This document shows, piece by piece, positions 51,084 to 60,417 of a DNA stretch of 64,000 nt. Every line of letters starts with the position of its first letter. Position 1 is the stretch's first letter. The notes beneath the pieces were generated by a model, which ran no database searches, was not told the origin of the DNA, and saw only the letters and a program-made list of their open reading frames with translations. Position numbers and translations under genes: made by a program. The DNA comes from Myxococcus xanthus (GTDB taxonomy: Bacteria > Myxococcota > Myxococcia > Myxococcales > Myxococcaceae): the NCBI RefSeq assembly GCF_900106535.1, contig NZ_FNOH01000014.1:62001-126000 (forward strand), written 5' to 3'.

Positions 51084-52040
51084 ATGCGCCGTTTCCATCG
51101 CCCGCTCGTCGCGGCACTGTTCGCCTCCGGTCTGGCCACCGCTGTCCCCGCCGCTGCGTTCGAGCTGAAGCATGAGACTGGCACGCTGAGCGTGCCCGCC
51201 ACGCCGTCCCGCCTCGCCGTCTATGACCTCGGCGTGCTCGACACGCTGAACGCGCTCGGCATCCGTGCCGTGGCCGTGCCGAAGGCCACCTTCCCGGCCA
51301 CGCTGTCCGCCTACAACAGCAATGGCGTGCCCCAGGCCGGCAGCCTGTTCGAGCCCGATACCAAGGCCCTCGCGGAGCTGAAGCCGGACCTCATCGTGGT
51401 GGGTGGGCGCTCGCGGAAGCAGGCCGAGTCCCTGAGCGCGCTCGCGCCCACCGTGAACATGTCCGTTCGCGCCGACCACTTCGTGGAGGACGTGACGGGC
51501 CAGACGCTGGCGCTGGGCAAGGCCTTCGGCAAGCAGACGGAAGCCGACACGCTGGTGAAGAACTTCGAGAAGGAGCGGGCGGCGCTGAAGAAGCTGACGG
51601 GCGGCAAGTCCGCCGTGATGCTCTTCACCCTGAATGGCAACGTCATGGTGCACGCGCCCGGTGACCGCTTCGGTTATCTCCACGAACTGACGGGCTTCAA
51701 CGCCGTGGTCCCGAAGGCGGAGGGCAGCAACGACGGCCCGCGACCGCCGGCCGGGTCGCCCGAAGCGAAGGCCCGTCAGGAAGCCGCGGCCGCCCTGCTG
51801 AAGAAGGCCGTGGCCGCCAACCCGGAGTGGCTGGTGGTGCTGGACCGTGGCGCCGCGACCGGCGGGGGTGAGAACAAGGCCCTGGAGACGCTGGCCAAGC
51901 ACCCGGAGCTCAGCCAGACCCGCGCCTTCAAGCAGGGCCGGGTCATCGTGGTCGACGCCCCGAGCTGGTACATCGTCGGTGGCGGTATCGCGAACGTGAC
52001 CCGAATCGTCCAGGACACGACCCGCGGCCTGAAGAAGTAG
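51084..52040 (+). CDS. Siderophore ABC-transporter substrate-binding protein (FatB/CeuE-like)
   Basis: 318 aa. A Sec signal peptide ends near AVPAAA. The type III binding-protein fold is recognisable: SRLAVYDLGVLDTLNALGIR, ELKPDLIVVGGRSRKQAESL, GGKSAVMLFTLNGNVMVHAP, KAVAANPEWLVVLDRGAATG, and QGRVIVVDAPSWYIVGGGI. The typical long backbone helix joins the lobes. Similar proteins capture ferric catecholate siderophores. No permease or ATPase gene is adjacent in this window, so it must work with a transporter elsewhere. A Fur-box-like element precedes it. Confidence 0.9.
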   Translation: MRRFHRPLVAALFASGLATAVPAAAFELKHETGTLSVPATPSRLAVYDLGVLDTLNALGIRAVAVPKATFPATLSAYNSNGVPQAGSLFEPDTKALAELKPDLIVVGGRSRKQAESLSALAPTVNMSVRADHFVEDVTGQTLALGKAFGKQTEADTLVKNFEKERAALKKLTGGKSAVMLFTLNGNVMVHAPGDRFGYLHELTGFNAVVPKAEGSNDGPRPPAGSPEAKARQEAAAALLKKAVAANPEWLVVLDRGAATGGGENKALETLAKHPELSQTRAFKQGRVIVVDAPSWYIVGGGIANVTRIVQDTTRGLKK

Positions 52041-52054
52041 GCCCTGGCGGTCAT

Positions 52055-52095
52055 CCTCTCCTCGGGGCGGCGCGAGTCACCGCGCTGGGGAGAGG
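52055..52095 (+). terminator. Nested inverted repeat between two convergent genes
   Basis: Outer arms CCTCTCC (52055-52061) and GGAGAGG (52089-52095) enclose an inner GCGCG/CGCGC stem, and CGTTTC follows. It sits between the stop of the siderophore-binding gene and the stop of the leftward ABC permease, and may terminate both. Confidence 0.35.
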
Positions 52096-52109
52096 CGTTT
52101 CATGCCGCG

Positions 52110-52916
52110 TCAACTGCTCGCCGATGTGTACCGGCGGATGGAGCGGAGCCACACCTGACGTGAGCCCCAGGCGAAGAGCCCCGCGCCCACCACCGCCCCC
52201 ACGAGCGACTGGGGCGGCAGCCGCCCCAGCATGGCCTGCGCCGGGAAGGTCGTCATCAGCGCCAGCGGGATGACGTACGTGAACACCATCGTCAGGACGC
52301 CGCGCCCCACGCCCTGGAACACGGAGGACGGCCAGCGCGCGAAGTCGAAGATGGAGGTGAACAGGTACGTCAGGTTGTCCACTCGCACGACGAAGAACGC
52401 CGCGCTCACTGTCAGAATCCACAGCGAGTAGAGCAAGAGCGTACTCGTCCCCAGCAGCAGCACGGAGGCCAGCAGCCCCGTCACCGACGGCCACCGTCCC
52501 AGGTGCATGAAGGCGTAGACGAACAGCCCGATTCCCGTCAGCACGTTGAAGGCCCGCCACGGCTGGAAGCGCTGCGTGGACACCAGGAACTGCGCGTCCG
52601 CCGGCTTGAGCAGCACGAAGTCCAACGTGCCCTTGCGGATGTGCTCCACCACCCCCGTGAGGCTGGGGTTGATGGCGCCCTCCAGGATGCCCTGCAGCAG
52701 CGTGAACCAGCCCACCACGAGCAACGCCTCGCCGAAATTCCAGCCCTCGATGTTGGGCCGCTCACCGTAGACGACGAACAGCGGCGCCAGCGCCGTGAAG
52801 GTCCAGAAGAGGGACGTCAGCCCCTCCGTGAAGAAGTCCGCGCGGTACTGCAGGGACAGCAGCCCCGACGCCTTGAGTTGAATGCCCAGCAGCCGCAGAT
52901 AGCGCTTCACCTTCAC
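52110..52916 (-). CDS. ABC-2 family transporter permease (second subunit)
   Basis: 268 aa with six hydrophobic segments. ATG 52916 lies 1 nt from the stop of the preceding permease. The outline matches the first permease of this operon: 'YRADFFTEGLTSLFWTFTAL' near the first membrane helices, VVGWFTLLQGILEGAINPSL, and EHIRKGTLDFVLLKPADAQF, the loop common to ABC-2/DUF990 exporter subunits. It would pair with the other permease to form the pore of a type-V-fold exporter. The cargo is unknown. Confidence 0.88.
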   Translation of the reverse strand: MKVKRYLRLLGIQLKASGLLSLQYRADFFTEGLTSLFWTFTALAPLFVVYGERPNIEGWNFGEALLVVGWFTLLQGILEGAINPSLTGVVEHIRKGTLDFVLLKPADAQFLVSTQRFQPWRAFNVLTGIGLFVYAFMHLGRWPSVTGLLASVLLLGTSTLLLYSLWILTVSAAFFVVRVDNLTYLFTSIFDFARWPSSVFQGVGRGVLTMVFTYVIPLALMTTFPAQAMLGRLPPQSLVGAVVGAGLFAWGSRQVWLRSIRRYTSASS

Positions 52917-52917
52917 T

Positions 52918-53721
52918 TCAGCCCCCGAACGCCGCGAAGCGCCGCACGCCCTGCTTCCACGTCACCGCCGCCAACGCCCCCAGCACCGCCACCCAGGCCC
53001 ACTGGGCCGCCAGCAGCCGCAGGGACTCCTCCCAGCCATAGGCCCCCGTCAGCATCTCCACCGGGACGCCAATCTGATAGCGGAAGGGCAACCAGTCGAT
53101 GATGGTGCGCAGCGTGGGCGGCAGCAGCTCCACCGGGTACATGTAGCCGGAGCACACGAAGAAGAGCACCAGCCACACCTCCAGCACCTTCTGGCTGCTC
53201 TCCAGGAAGAAGCACAGCGCGCCAATGGCCACGTTGGCCAGGAAGGCCACGGCCCAGCCGCCAATCACCGACAGCACGACGAAGCCCCACTGCCACGCGT
53301 GCTGGGGCACCGCCTTCTGCCCCACCAGCGCCACGCTCAGCAGCATCACCGGCACCGCGACCATCAATCGCATGGGGAAGGCGGCGATACTCTCCACCGC
53401 GTAGGCCCACAGCGGGGAGATGGGACGCAGCAGGCGCATGGCCAGCGTTCCCTGCTTCACCTCCCAGTTGATGAGCCACGCCGCCCACGACGTGGCGAGC
53501 TGCCGCACCGCGAAGGTGGCCAGGAAGTAGCTGATGAAGTCCGCCTCGCCGAAGCGGCCCACGGGCGCCTCGCGAGACACCGCCATCCACAGCACCATGT
53601 TGACCAGCGGCATGGTGGTGGACAGCACCCAGATGAGCATCTCCGCGCGGTAGGCCACCGCCTCCGCGAACCCCACCCGCAGCAGCGTGGGAAAGGCGCG
53701 CAGTGTGGTCCGGGCGCTCAT
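52918..53721 (-). CDS. ABC-2 family transporter permease (first subunit)
   Basis: 267 aa from ATG 53721, overlapping the ATPase gene stop by 4 nt. Six hydrophobic segments. The cytosolic loop INWEVKQGTLAMRLLRPISP is the counterpart of VEHIRKGTLDFVLLKPADAQ in the other subunit, showing they are paralogues. A third conserved stretch is VEMLTGAYGWEESLRLLAAQ. The set probably exports a lipid, glycan or small molecule. Confidence 0.88.
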   Translation of the reverse strand: MSARTTLRAFPTLLRVGFAEAVAYRAEMLIWVLSTTMPLVNMVLWMAVSREAPVGRFGEADFISYFLATFAVRQLATSWAAWLINWEVKQGTLAMRLLRPISPLWAYAVESIAAFPMRLMVAVPVMLLSVALVGQKAVPQHAWQWGFVVLSVIGGWAVAFLANVAIGALCFFLESSQKVLEVWLVLFFVCSGYMYPVELLPPTLRTIIDWLPFRYQIGVPVEMLTGAYGWEESLRLLAAQWAWVAVLGALAAVTWKQGVRRFAAFGG

Positions 53722-54725
53722 GCGGGCACCGGCTCCGACACCGCCGTCCGGCGCGCCTTCGACTCCGCGAACAGTTCGCTCATCACCTCTTCCAGCGGCG
53801 CGTTCTCCACCGTGAGGTCCATCACCGGCAACGTGGACAGCGCGCGGGTGATGGTGGCGTTGACCGCCTCCTGCTGGACCTGGAGCACCGCGGTGCCGGG
53901 CTCGTGCGTCACCACCCGACCCAGCGGCGACAGGCGCCCGGCGTCCACTTCCTCCGACAGGCGCAGCACCACGCGCTTCTCCGGCCGCACCCGCTGCACC
54001 AGCGCGTCCAGGCCGCCGTCGTACGACAGGAGGCCCTTGTCGATGACGATGACGCGGGGGCACAGCGCCGCCACGTCATCCATGTAGTGGCTGGTGAGGA
54101 TGAGCGTGGCGCCGTACTTCTCGTTGTACTCCTTGATGAACGTCCGCATGGTGGCCTGCATGGCCACGTCCAGGCCGATGGTCGGCTCGTCCAGGAAGAG
54201 CACCCGGGGCTGGTGGATGAGCGCCGCGGCCAGCTCGCACTTCATCCGCTCCCCCAACGACAGTTGACGGGTGGGCTTGCCGATGAGGTCCCCGATTTCC
54301 AGGAGCTCAATCAGGTCCGAAATCGTCTTCTTGTACTGGGCCTGGGGCACGTCGTAGATGGCGCGGTTGAGTTCGAACGTCTCCGCCGGAGGCAGGTCCC
54401 ACAGGAGCTGCTGTTTCTGCCCCATGACGAGCATGATTTTCTTGAGGAAGGCCTCCTCCCGCTTCTGCGGGACATGGCCGTCCACCGTCACCTCGCCGTC
54501 GGAGGGATAGAGCAGGCCGGAGAGGACCTTGAGCGTCGTCGTCTTCCCGGCGCCATTGGGGCCCAGGAAGCCCACCCGCTCTCCGGGGCGGATGTCGAAG
54601 GAAATCCCATCCACGGCCTTCACCGTGGTGTAGCTACGGTGGATGAGCGAGCGGAGGGCCGCCTTCAAGCCCGGCGGGCGCTTATGGACTTTGTAGTGCT
54701 TGCGAAGGCCGCGAACGGAAATCAT
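53718..54725 (-). CDS. ABC transporter ATP-binding protein
   Basis: 335 aa from ATG 54725. Walker A GPNGAGKTTTLKVLSGLLYP, Q-loop region LVMGQKQQLLWDLPP, signature LSLGERMK, Walker B VLFLDEPTIGLD, and H-loop TSHYMDDVAAL are all intact. The first 45 residues carry an insertion (HKRPPGLKAALRSLIHRSYT) typical of ATPases of this ABC-2/DUF990 exporter type. It is the first gene of a tight three-gene operon (ATPase, permease, permease), divergent from the Rsm22-like gene. Confidence 0.94.
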   Translation of the reverse strand: MISVRGLRKHYKVHKRPPGLKAALRSLIHRSYTTVKAVDGISFDIRPGERVGFLGPNGAGKTTTLKVLSGLLYPSDGEVTVDGHVPQKREEAFLKKIMLVMGQKQQLLWDLPPAETFELNRAIYDVPQAQYKKTISDLIELLEIGDLIGKPTRQLSLGERMKCELAAALIHQPRVLFLDEPTIGLDVAMQATMRTFIKEYNEKYGATLILTSHYMDDVAALCPRVIVIDKGLLSYDGGLDALVQRVRPEKRVVLRLSEEVDAGRLSPLGRVVTHEPGTAVLQVQQEAVNATITRALSTLPVMDLTVENAPLEEVMSELFAESKARRTAVSEPVPA

Positions 54726-54850
54726 GTGCGACCAGGATTTAACGCGGTCTCCCCCTCCATGGCGATCTCGCCGTTGACGGCTTGGCGGGACGACAATCGG
54801 TTGGCAACGGCCGCGGCGGGACGCGGCCTCACAGGTGAAGGCTGGGTTCG

Positions 54851-56071
54851 ATGAGCAACGCATACAGCAAGGACCTGGAGCGATGGATGCCGCGGCTCAT
54901 CGCCGTCTGGCGCGCGTCACGCGGCCGGGGCGGTGGCGGCGGGCCGGAGACGCGCCTGACGCCCCAGGAGGTGAAGGAGGTGGCCGCGGGTGTCCGCCAG
55001 CTCTCCCTGGGCCTCACGCGGGAGCGGCAGCTCGCCGGTGCGCGGTACATGGACGACCCGAAGCTCCTGGGCGCCTATCTCCTCTTCTACTGGCCGGTGT
55101 CCTATGCGCAGGCCCGGCAGGTGCTCGGTGAGCTGCCGAACCGCCCCCGGCAGGTGCTGGACCTGGGCAGCGGTCCGGGCCCGGTGGCCTTCGCCGCCCT
55201 GGACGCGGGCGGGGGCCAGGTCACCGCCGCCGACCGCAGCAAGGCCGCCCTCACCCTGGCGCGAAACCTGGCCGCCGAGGCCGGTGAGGCCCTGGCCACC
55301 CGCGACTGGGACCCGACGAAGAAGGGCGCCACGCTGCCCGACGGCCAGTTCGACCTGATTACGATGGGCCACGTCGTCAACGAGCTGTACGGCACGGGAG
55401 ACGCGGCCACGGCCCCCCGCGCCGCGCTGCTGGAGACGATTCTGGCGAAGGTGAAGCGCGGCGGCAGCCTGCTGGTGATGGAGCCCGCGCTGCGCGAGAC
55501 GAGCCGCGGCCTGCTGCACGTGCGCGACGCCATGGTGGCCAAGGGCTACGCCGTCCGCGCGCCCTGCATGTACCGCGGCCCCTGCCCCGCCCTGGTGAAG
55601 GAGACGGACTGGTGCCACGCCGAGCGCGCCTGGCCCATGCCTCGCGTGGTGGAGGAGCTGGCGCGCGCGGCGAGCCTGCACAAGGAATCGCTGAAGATGA
55701 GCTACCTGGTGCTGGCCCCCAAGGACGAGGCGTGGCCGGAGCTGACGCCCGGGCGGCTGTTCCGCATCGTCTCCGAGCCCCTGGAGGGCAAGGGCCGGCA
55801 CCGCTACATCGGCTGTGGCCCCGAGGGCCGCGTGGGCCTGGCGATGCAGGAGCGCCACCGCAACGAGCGCAACGAGCGCTTCCTCAAGCTGAACCGGGGC
55901 GACGTCATCTCCGTGACGGAGACGGAGCCCAAGGGTGACGGGCTCGCGCTCGACGAGCGCACCGAGGTGCGGGTGGTGGCTCCCGCGGGCAAGGGCGTTC
56001 CACCCCCGCCTCCGGAGGAGGACGCGCCTTCGAGCCCGGGAACCGGCCCGCGCCCGGGCGCGCCCTCCTGA
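54851..56071 (+). CDS. Rsm22-family SAM-dependent methyltransferase-like protein
   Basis: 406 aa. LLFYWPVSYAQARQVLGELP and QVLDLGSGPGPVAFAALDAG (SAM motif I) open the core, and FDLITMGHVVNELYG is motif IV. The Rsm22/METTL17 cysteine signature follows: APCMYRGPCPALVKETDWCH, which in the mitochondrial homologues binds an Fe-S cluster needed for small-subunit rRNA or ribosome assembly. A basic C-terminal beta-domain (GCGPEGRVGLAMQERHRNER) and a Pro-rich tail complete it. It is probably a ribosome-assembly factor. It is divergent from the ABC operon. Confidence 0.85.
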   Translation: MSNAYSKDLERWMPRLIAVWRASRGRGGGGGPETRLTPQEVKEVAAGVRQLSLGLTRERQLAGARYMDDPKLLGAYLLFYWPVSYAQARQVLGELPNRPRQVLDLGSGPGPVAFAALDAGGGQVTAADRSKAALTLARNLAAEAGEALATRDWDPTKKGATLPDGQFDLITMGHVVNELYGTGDAATAPRAALLETILAKVKRGGSLLVMEPALRETSRGLLHVRDAMVAKGYAVRAPCMYRGPCPALVKETDWCHAERAWPMPRVVEELARAASLHKESLKMSYLVLAPKDEAWPELTPGRLFRIVSEPLEGKGRHRYIGCGPEGRVGLAMQERHRNERNERFLKLNRGDVISVTETEPKGDGLALDERTEVRVVAPAGKGVPPPPPEEDAPSSPGTGPRPGAPS

Positions 56072-56122
56072 GTGAAGCACCCGGCCCCTGACTCCCCGGG
56101 GCCGGAAGACGCAGGGCCTGGC

Positions 56123-56311
56123 TCAGTGCCGGGCCTGGGCATAGCCTCCCGTGAGGACGTCGCACATGTGGCGGAAGGCCTTCACGCCGTCCTTCATGGC
56201 GCCCACCGCGCCCTGCGCGAGGACGGTGGCCTGCACGCGGACCAGCCGCAGCCGGCGCGGCGCGGGCGTGTGAGGAGAAGTCGCAGGACGGATGAGCGAA
56301 GCGATGTTCAT
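56123..56311 (-). CDS. Small basic protein of 62 aa, unknown function
   Basis: ATG 56311 follows ACGGAGCACGCC on the leftward strand, a fair ribosome-binding site. The sequence is Arg/Ala-rich with an amphipathic helical middle (VQATVLAQGAVGAMKDGVKA) and no Cys pair. No family was recognised. It occupies a 470-bp gap between two rightward genes, and the opposite strand has no better frame. It may be a real small gene, but conservation was not checked. Confidence 0.45.
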   Translation of the reverse strand: MNIASLIRPATSPHTPAPRRLRLVRVQATVLAQGAVGAMKDGVKAFRHMCDVLTGGYAQARH

Positions 56312-56542
56312 GGCGTGCTCCGTGGGGTGTGGGAGACAACCGGCAGTCTCCACCCCGTCCGCGAAGCCCGCGTTGCGGCGCGGTGAACTCGCCGTCACAT
56401 CGTCCGTGGCCTGCCTGACAGAGCGCCCTCCGGGCAGGAAGTCCGCCGCACACTCCAGACGCCCTGCCACCGACGGACGGAAGGCCCACGGCGGGGCCCC
56501 TGTTAGGGTCGGCCGCTCCCACCGCTACGGAAGGCCTGCCCC

Positions 56543-57511
56543 GTGTCCGTGTCCAACCGGCCGCTGCGTTCGCTGTACCCGCCCCTGGAGCCCTACCGCA
56601 CCGGACGCCTGCGCGTCTCCGGTGGGCATGAGGTGTACTTCGAGGAGAGCGGCAATCCGGAGGGCAAGCCGGTGCTCTTCGTCCACGGGGGGCCGGGCGG
56701 AGGAACGGACCCGCGCCAGCGCCGCTTCTTCGACCCGACCGCGTACCGAATCATCCTGTTCGACCAGCGCGGCTGCGGACGCAGCACCCCACACGCGAGC
56801 CTGGAGGAGAACACCACCTGGGACCTGGTGGCCGACATGGAGCGGCTGCGCGAGTTCCTGGACATCTCCCGGTGGCAGCTCTTCGGCGGCTCATGGGGCA
56901 GCACCTTGTCCCTGGCCTATGCCCAGACACATCCCGAGCGCGTCTCGGAGTTGGTGCTGCGCGGCATCTTCCTGCTCCGCAAGCAGGAGATTGACTGGTT
57001 CTATCAGCGAGGCGCCAGCGCCCTCTTCCCGGATGCGTGGGAGTACTACCTGGAGCCCATTCCTCTCGAGGAGCGTGGGGACCTGCTGGCGGCCTACCAC
57101 CGCCGGCTGATGGGTTCCGACGTGAAGGCGCAGCAGGAGGCCGCGCGCGCGTGGAGCGTGTGGGAAGGACGCACCAGTTGCCTGTACCCCAACGCGGAGC
57201 TGGTGGCGCGCAACAGCGGGGACACCTTCGCGCTCGCCTTCGCCCGCATCGAATGCCACTACTTCGTCAACCGGGGCTTCCTGCGCAGCGACACCCAACT
57301 GCTCGACGACGTGCACCGCATCCGCAAAATCCCCGCCGTCATCGTCCAGGGGCGCTATGACGTGGTGTGCCCCCCAGAGAGCGCCTGGGCCCTGCACAAG
57401 GCGTGGCCGGAGGCGGAGTTCGTCATGGTGTCCGACGCGGGGCACTCCGCGAACGAGCCGGGCAACACCTCCGCGCTGGTGGATGCCACGGACCGCTTCC
57501 GCGGGCGCTAG
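56543..57511 (+). CDS. pip: Proline iminopeptidase (S33 family)
   Basis: 322 aa from GTG 56543 (GTG 56549 also possible). S33 motifs: PVLFVHGGPGGGT, RIILFDQRGCGRSTPHA, nucleophile elbow LFGGSWGSTLSLAYAQ (Ser), VQGRYDVVCPP (Asp) and SDAGHSANEP (His). The lid carries the conserved WENT-like WSVWEGRTS tract of proline iminopeptidases. It cleaves N-terminal proline from peptides in the cytosol. Confidence 0.92.
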   Translation: MSVSNRPLRSLYPPLEPYRTGRLRVSGGHEVYFEESGNPEGKPVLFVHGGPGGGTDPRQRRFFDPTAYRIILFDQRGCGRSTPHASLEENTTWDLVADMERLREFLDISRWQLFGGSWGSTLSLAYAQTHPERVSELVLRGIFLLRKQEIDWFYQRGASALFPDAWEYYLEPIPLEERGDLLAAYHRRLMGSDVKAQQEAARAWSVWEGRTSCLYPNAELVARNSGDTFALAFARIECHYFVNRGFLRSDTQLLDDVHRIRKIPAVIVQGRYDVVCPPESAWALHKAWPEAEFVMVSDAGHSANEPGNTSALVDATDRFRGR

Positions 57512-57520
57512 AGCGCCTGC

Positions 57521-58357
57521 TCACTCCCGTGCCGGAACCGCCGCCGTGTCGCGCTCCGCGTCCACGCGGCGGAAATAGAGGATGACCCACAGGCTCACCA
57601 GCGCGGCCACCGTCACCATGGCTTCGCCCGCGAACGCCCCTGCCTGCGGTCCCCACGCCGCGGTGGCCAGCTTCCCCACCACCACCGTCAGCGCGTTGAA
57701 GAAGGCGTGGGCGCCCACCGCGAGCCAGTACCACTTCACCTCGCCACGGATGAAGCGCTGGAGCACCACCACCGACAGCGCGATGTGCACCACCATGGAG
57801 CCCAGCCGCTCGTAGGCCCCCAGCAGCGGCATCCACCAGTCCAGCGCGGCGATGGTGGCCTTGGCTTCCACCACCTGCGCCACCTGCTCCGGCTTCAGCG
57901 GCAAGGTGGAGGGGTCCAACTTGGACAGGGCGATGACGTTGACGAGCCCCAGCGCCGTCAGCCCGCCCACCAGCAGCGCCGACTCCAGGCCGCCGTGGCC
58001 CACGCCGAAGCCCACCGCGTCGCGCCAACGGCGGAAGTCCTTCAGCGGCTTGCGGAAGGCCCACAGCCGCGCCGTCTCCTCGAAGAGGCCCGCGGTGAGG
58101 GACAGCACGACAATCCAGACACCCAGAAGCACCGAGGACGTCTTCAGCGCGTCGCGCATGAAGTACTGCGCCACCTGCACCATGGGCAGCCGGGTGAACA
58201 ACTGCGACAGCGCGAACGCCGCCGCGCCCCAACCCACCACCTTCCAGGCCACGCCCAGCCGCCGGCGCGCCCACAGCACCATGCCCACCGGCATCAGCAC
58301 GTCGAAGGTGATGGCGACCGCGTAGCTGGCGACCAGCCTCGTATCCACAGCGTCCAC
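57521..58357 (-). CDS. YhfC-family putative intramembrane glutamic protease
   Basis: 278 aa from GTG 58357, which stands 5 nt after GGAGGGGAGAG. Eight or so hydrophobic segments. Motifs typical of the YhfC/CAAX-protease-like clan are FEETAR, GHGGLES, HIALSV and HAFFNAL, placing the Glu pair and His residues in membrane helices. Members are thought to act on membrane or lipidated peptides. The substrate is not known. The gene converges on the iminopeptidase gene (9 bp between stops) and is divergent from the chitinase. Confidence 0.82.
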   Translation of the reverse strand: MDAVDTRLVASYAVAITFDVLMPVGMVLWARRRLGVAWKVVGWGAAAFALSQLFTRLPMVQVAQYFMRDALKTSSVLLGVWIVVLSLTAGLFEETARLWAFRKPLKDFRRWRDAVGFGVGHGGLESALLVGGLTALGLVNVIALSKLDPSTLPLKPEQVAQVVEAKATIAALDWWMPLLGAYERLGSMVVHIALSVVVLQRFIRGEVKWYWLAVGAHAFFNALTVVVGKLATAAWGPQAGAFAGEAMVTVAALVSLWVILYFRRVDAERDTAAVPARE

Positions 58358-58538
58358 GCGGTCTCTCCCCTCCAGGAAGCACAGGCTCTTGAAACCCAGC
58401 CTCGAGGACACCAGCGAAGCGCCGCCCGAATCCAGGGGAAATCGCCGAACCGCCAGGATTTTCCGGTTTTGACCCGAAAAACAGGCGGAGCCTCTCTCTG
58501 AGGGGTGGAGCTTCTCCCCCAGCCGAAAGGCAGACGCC

Positions 58539-60374
58539 ATGCAGCTTCCTGGACACCTCCACCGAACGGGCCTCGCCGCCCTGGTGGTCCTCACCACCCT
58601 GCTCAGCTTCCTGCACCCCGCGTATGTCCTGGCGGCGGACCGGGGCGCGTGGGCGCCCAACACCTCGTACACCGTGGGCGACATCGTCTCCCACGGAGGC
58701 AAGGGCTACGACTGCCGCCAGTCGCACCAGTCCCTCGTCGGATGGGAGCCGCCCAACGCCCCGGCGCTCTGGCTGGAGCGGACAGGGAATCCGCCGCCGG
58801 ATACCCAGGCGCCCTCCGCGCCGCCGTCGCTCACATCCACCGCGAAGACGCATGAGAGCGTGTCGCTGTCCTGGGACGCGTCCACGGACAACGTGGGCGT
58901 CACCGGCTACGAGGTCTTCACCAACGCGGGCACGTCCGCCTCCGCGTCGACGGCGGGCGCCACCCACGTCACGGTGACGGGCCTGGCCGCGAACACCACG
59001 TACACCTTCACCGTGAGGGCGCGCGACGCCGCGGGCAACCACTCGGCGGCAAGCAGCGCGCACAGCGTGACGACCTCCCCGCGCCCCGCGCCCGACACCG
59101 TGCCGCCCTCCGCCGCCAGCGCCCTGCGCGCCACTGGCGTGAGCAACAGCAGCGTGTCGCTGTCCTGGGGCGCGTCCACTGACAACGTGGGCGTCACCGG
59201 CTACGAAATCTTCGTCAACGGGAGCGCGTCCGCGTCCGCGACCACCTCGGGCGCCACCAGCGCCACGGTGACGGGCCTCGCCGCGAACACGACCTACGCC
59301 TTCACCGTGAAGGCGCGGGATGCCGCGGGCAACCGCTCGGCGGCGAGCAATAGCGTCTCCGCGACGACGACGGGGACGCAGCCCGTGGGGAACAAAATCA
59401 TCGTGGGCTACTGGCACAACTTCGACAACGGCTCGACGAACATCCGGCTGCGGGACGTCTCCGCGAAGTTCAACGTCATCCAGGTCGCCTTCGCCGAGCC
59501 CGTGGGTGGCCCGGGCTCCGGACGCATGGCCTTCACGCCGTACAACGCCAGCGTCGCGGACTTCAAGGCGGACATCGCCCTGCTCAAGAGCCAGGGCCGC
59601 AAGGTGCTCATCTCCATTGGCGGCGCGAATGGCACCGTCCACCTGGATGACGCCACCGCGCGGCAGGACTTCGCCACCACCATGCAGGCCCTCATCGACA
59701 CCTACGGCTTCGACGGGTTGGATTTGGACCTGGAGGGCAGCTCGCTGTCACTCAACGGCGGCGACACCGACTTCCGCAACCCCACCACGCCGCGAATCGT
59801 CAACATCATCCAGGCCACGCGCCAGCTCCTCAACCAGAACGGCCCGGGCTTCATCCTCACCATGGCGCCCGAGACGGCCTACGTCCAAGGCGGCATGGCC
59901 GCGTACGGCGGTCCCTGGGGCGCGTACCTGCCCGTCATCCACGCGCTGCGAGACAGACTGGCGTACCTGCACGTGCAGCATTACAACACCGGCACCGTCA
60001 TGGCGCTCGACGGCCGGGCCTACGCGCAGAGCACGCCGGACTTCCACGTGGCCATGGCGGAGATGATGCTTCAGGGGTTCCCCGTCGGCGGCAACACCGG
60101 CGCGATGTTCCCGGGGCTGCGGCCGGACCAGGTACTCATCGGCCTGCCGTCGTCACCGCAGGCGGCGGGCGGCGGGTACACGACGCCGGCCAACGTGCAC
60201 AAGGCGCTCGACTACCTGCTCAAGGGACAGTCCTTCGGCGGAACCTACGTGCTGCGCAACCCCGCCGGCTACCCCGGCTTCAAGGGCCTGATGACCTGGT
60301 CCATCAACTGGGACGCGTTCACGAACTTCGAGTTCTCCAACAGCCATCGCGCGTACCTGGACACCTCCCCCTAG
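58539..60374 (+). CDS. Secreted GH18 chitinase with CBM5/12 and two FN3 domains
   Basis: 611 aa. Signal peptide to about residue 33 (YVLAAD). A CBM5/12 chitin-binding module follows (GAWAPNTSYTVGDIVSHGGK, then YDCRQSHQS). Two fibronectin type III repeats (105-180, 203-278) are nearly identical over SVSLSW.ASTDNVGVTGYE. The GH18 domain from about 285 has the substrate-assisted motif D392-x-x-D395-x-D397-x-E399 in GFDGLDLDLEG, Glu399 being the acid. It degrades chitin or related glycans outside the cell. The FN3 coding repeats are separated by 294 bp. Confidence 0.93.
   Translation: MQLPGHLHRTGLAALVVLTTLLSFLHPAYVLAADRGAWAPNTSYTVGDIVSHGGKGYDCRQSHQSLVGWEPPNAPALWLERTGNPPPDTQAPSAPPSLTSTAKTHESVSLSWDASTDNVGVTGYEVFTNAGTSASASTAGATHVTVTGLAANTTYTFTVRARDAAGNHSAASSAHSVTTSPRPAPDTVPPSAASALRATGVSNSSVSLSWGASTDNVGVTGYEIFVNGSASASATTSGATSATVTGLAANTTYAFTVKARDAAGNRSAASNSVSATTTGTQPVGNKIIVGYWHNFDNGSTNIRLRDVSAKFNVIQVAFAEPVGGPGSGRMAFTPYNASVADFKADIALLKSQGRKVLISIGGANGTVHLDDATARQDFATTMQALIDTYGFDGLDLDLEGSSLSLNGGDTDFRNPTTPRIVNIIQATRQLLNQNGPGFILTMAPETAYVQGGMAAYGGPWGAYLPVIHALRDRLAYLHVQHYNTGTVMALDGRAYAQSTPDFHVAMAEMMLQGFPVGGNTGAMFPGLRPDQVLIGLPSSPQAAGGGYTTPANVHKALDYLLKGQSFGGTYVLRNPAGYPGFKGLMTWSINWDAFTNFEFSNSHRAYLDTSP
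58860..59213 (+). repeat. Direct repeat of FN3 coding sequence (294-bp period)
   Basis: Nearly the same ~57-bp tract (beginning GTGTCGCTGTCCTGGG) occurs at 58860 and at 59154, differing at only about three positions, while the intervening sequence is less similar. It marks a duplicated FN3 module inside the chitinase gene and a potential site for slip or recombination. Confidence 0.65.
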
Positions 60375-60417
60375 CGCGCCCCGGCGCGAGGGCAGCGCTC
60401 CTCCATGCAATCGATTG

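Noticed and set aside
57423..59642. A 739-codon leftward frame across the YhfC and chitinase genes
   Set aside because: Low-complexity Gly/Arg/Val sequence, overlapped on both strands by better supported genes. High GC makes long antisense frames common.
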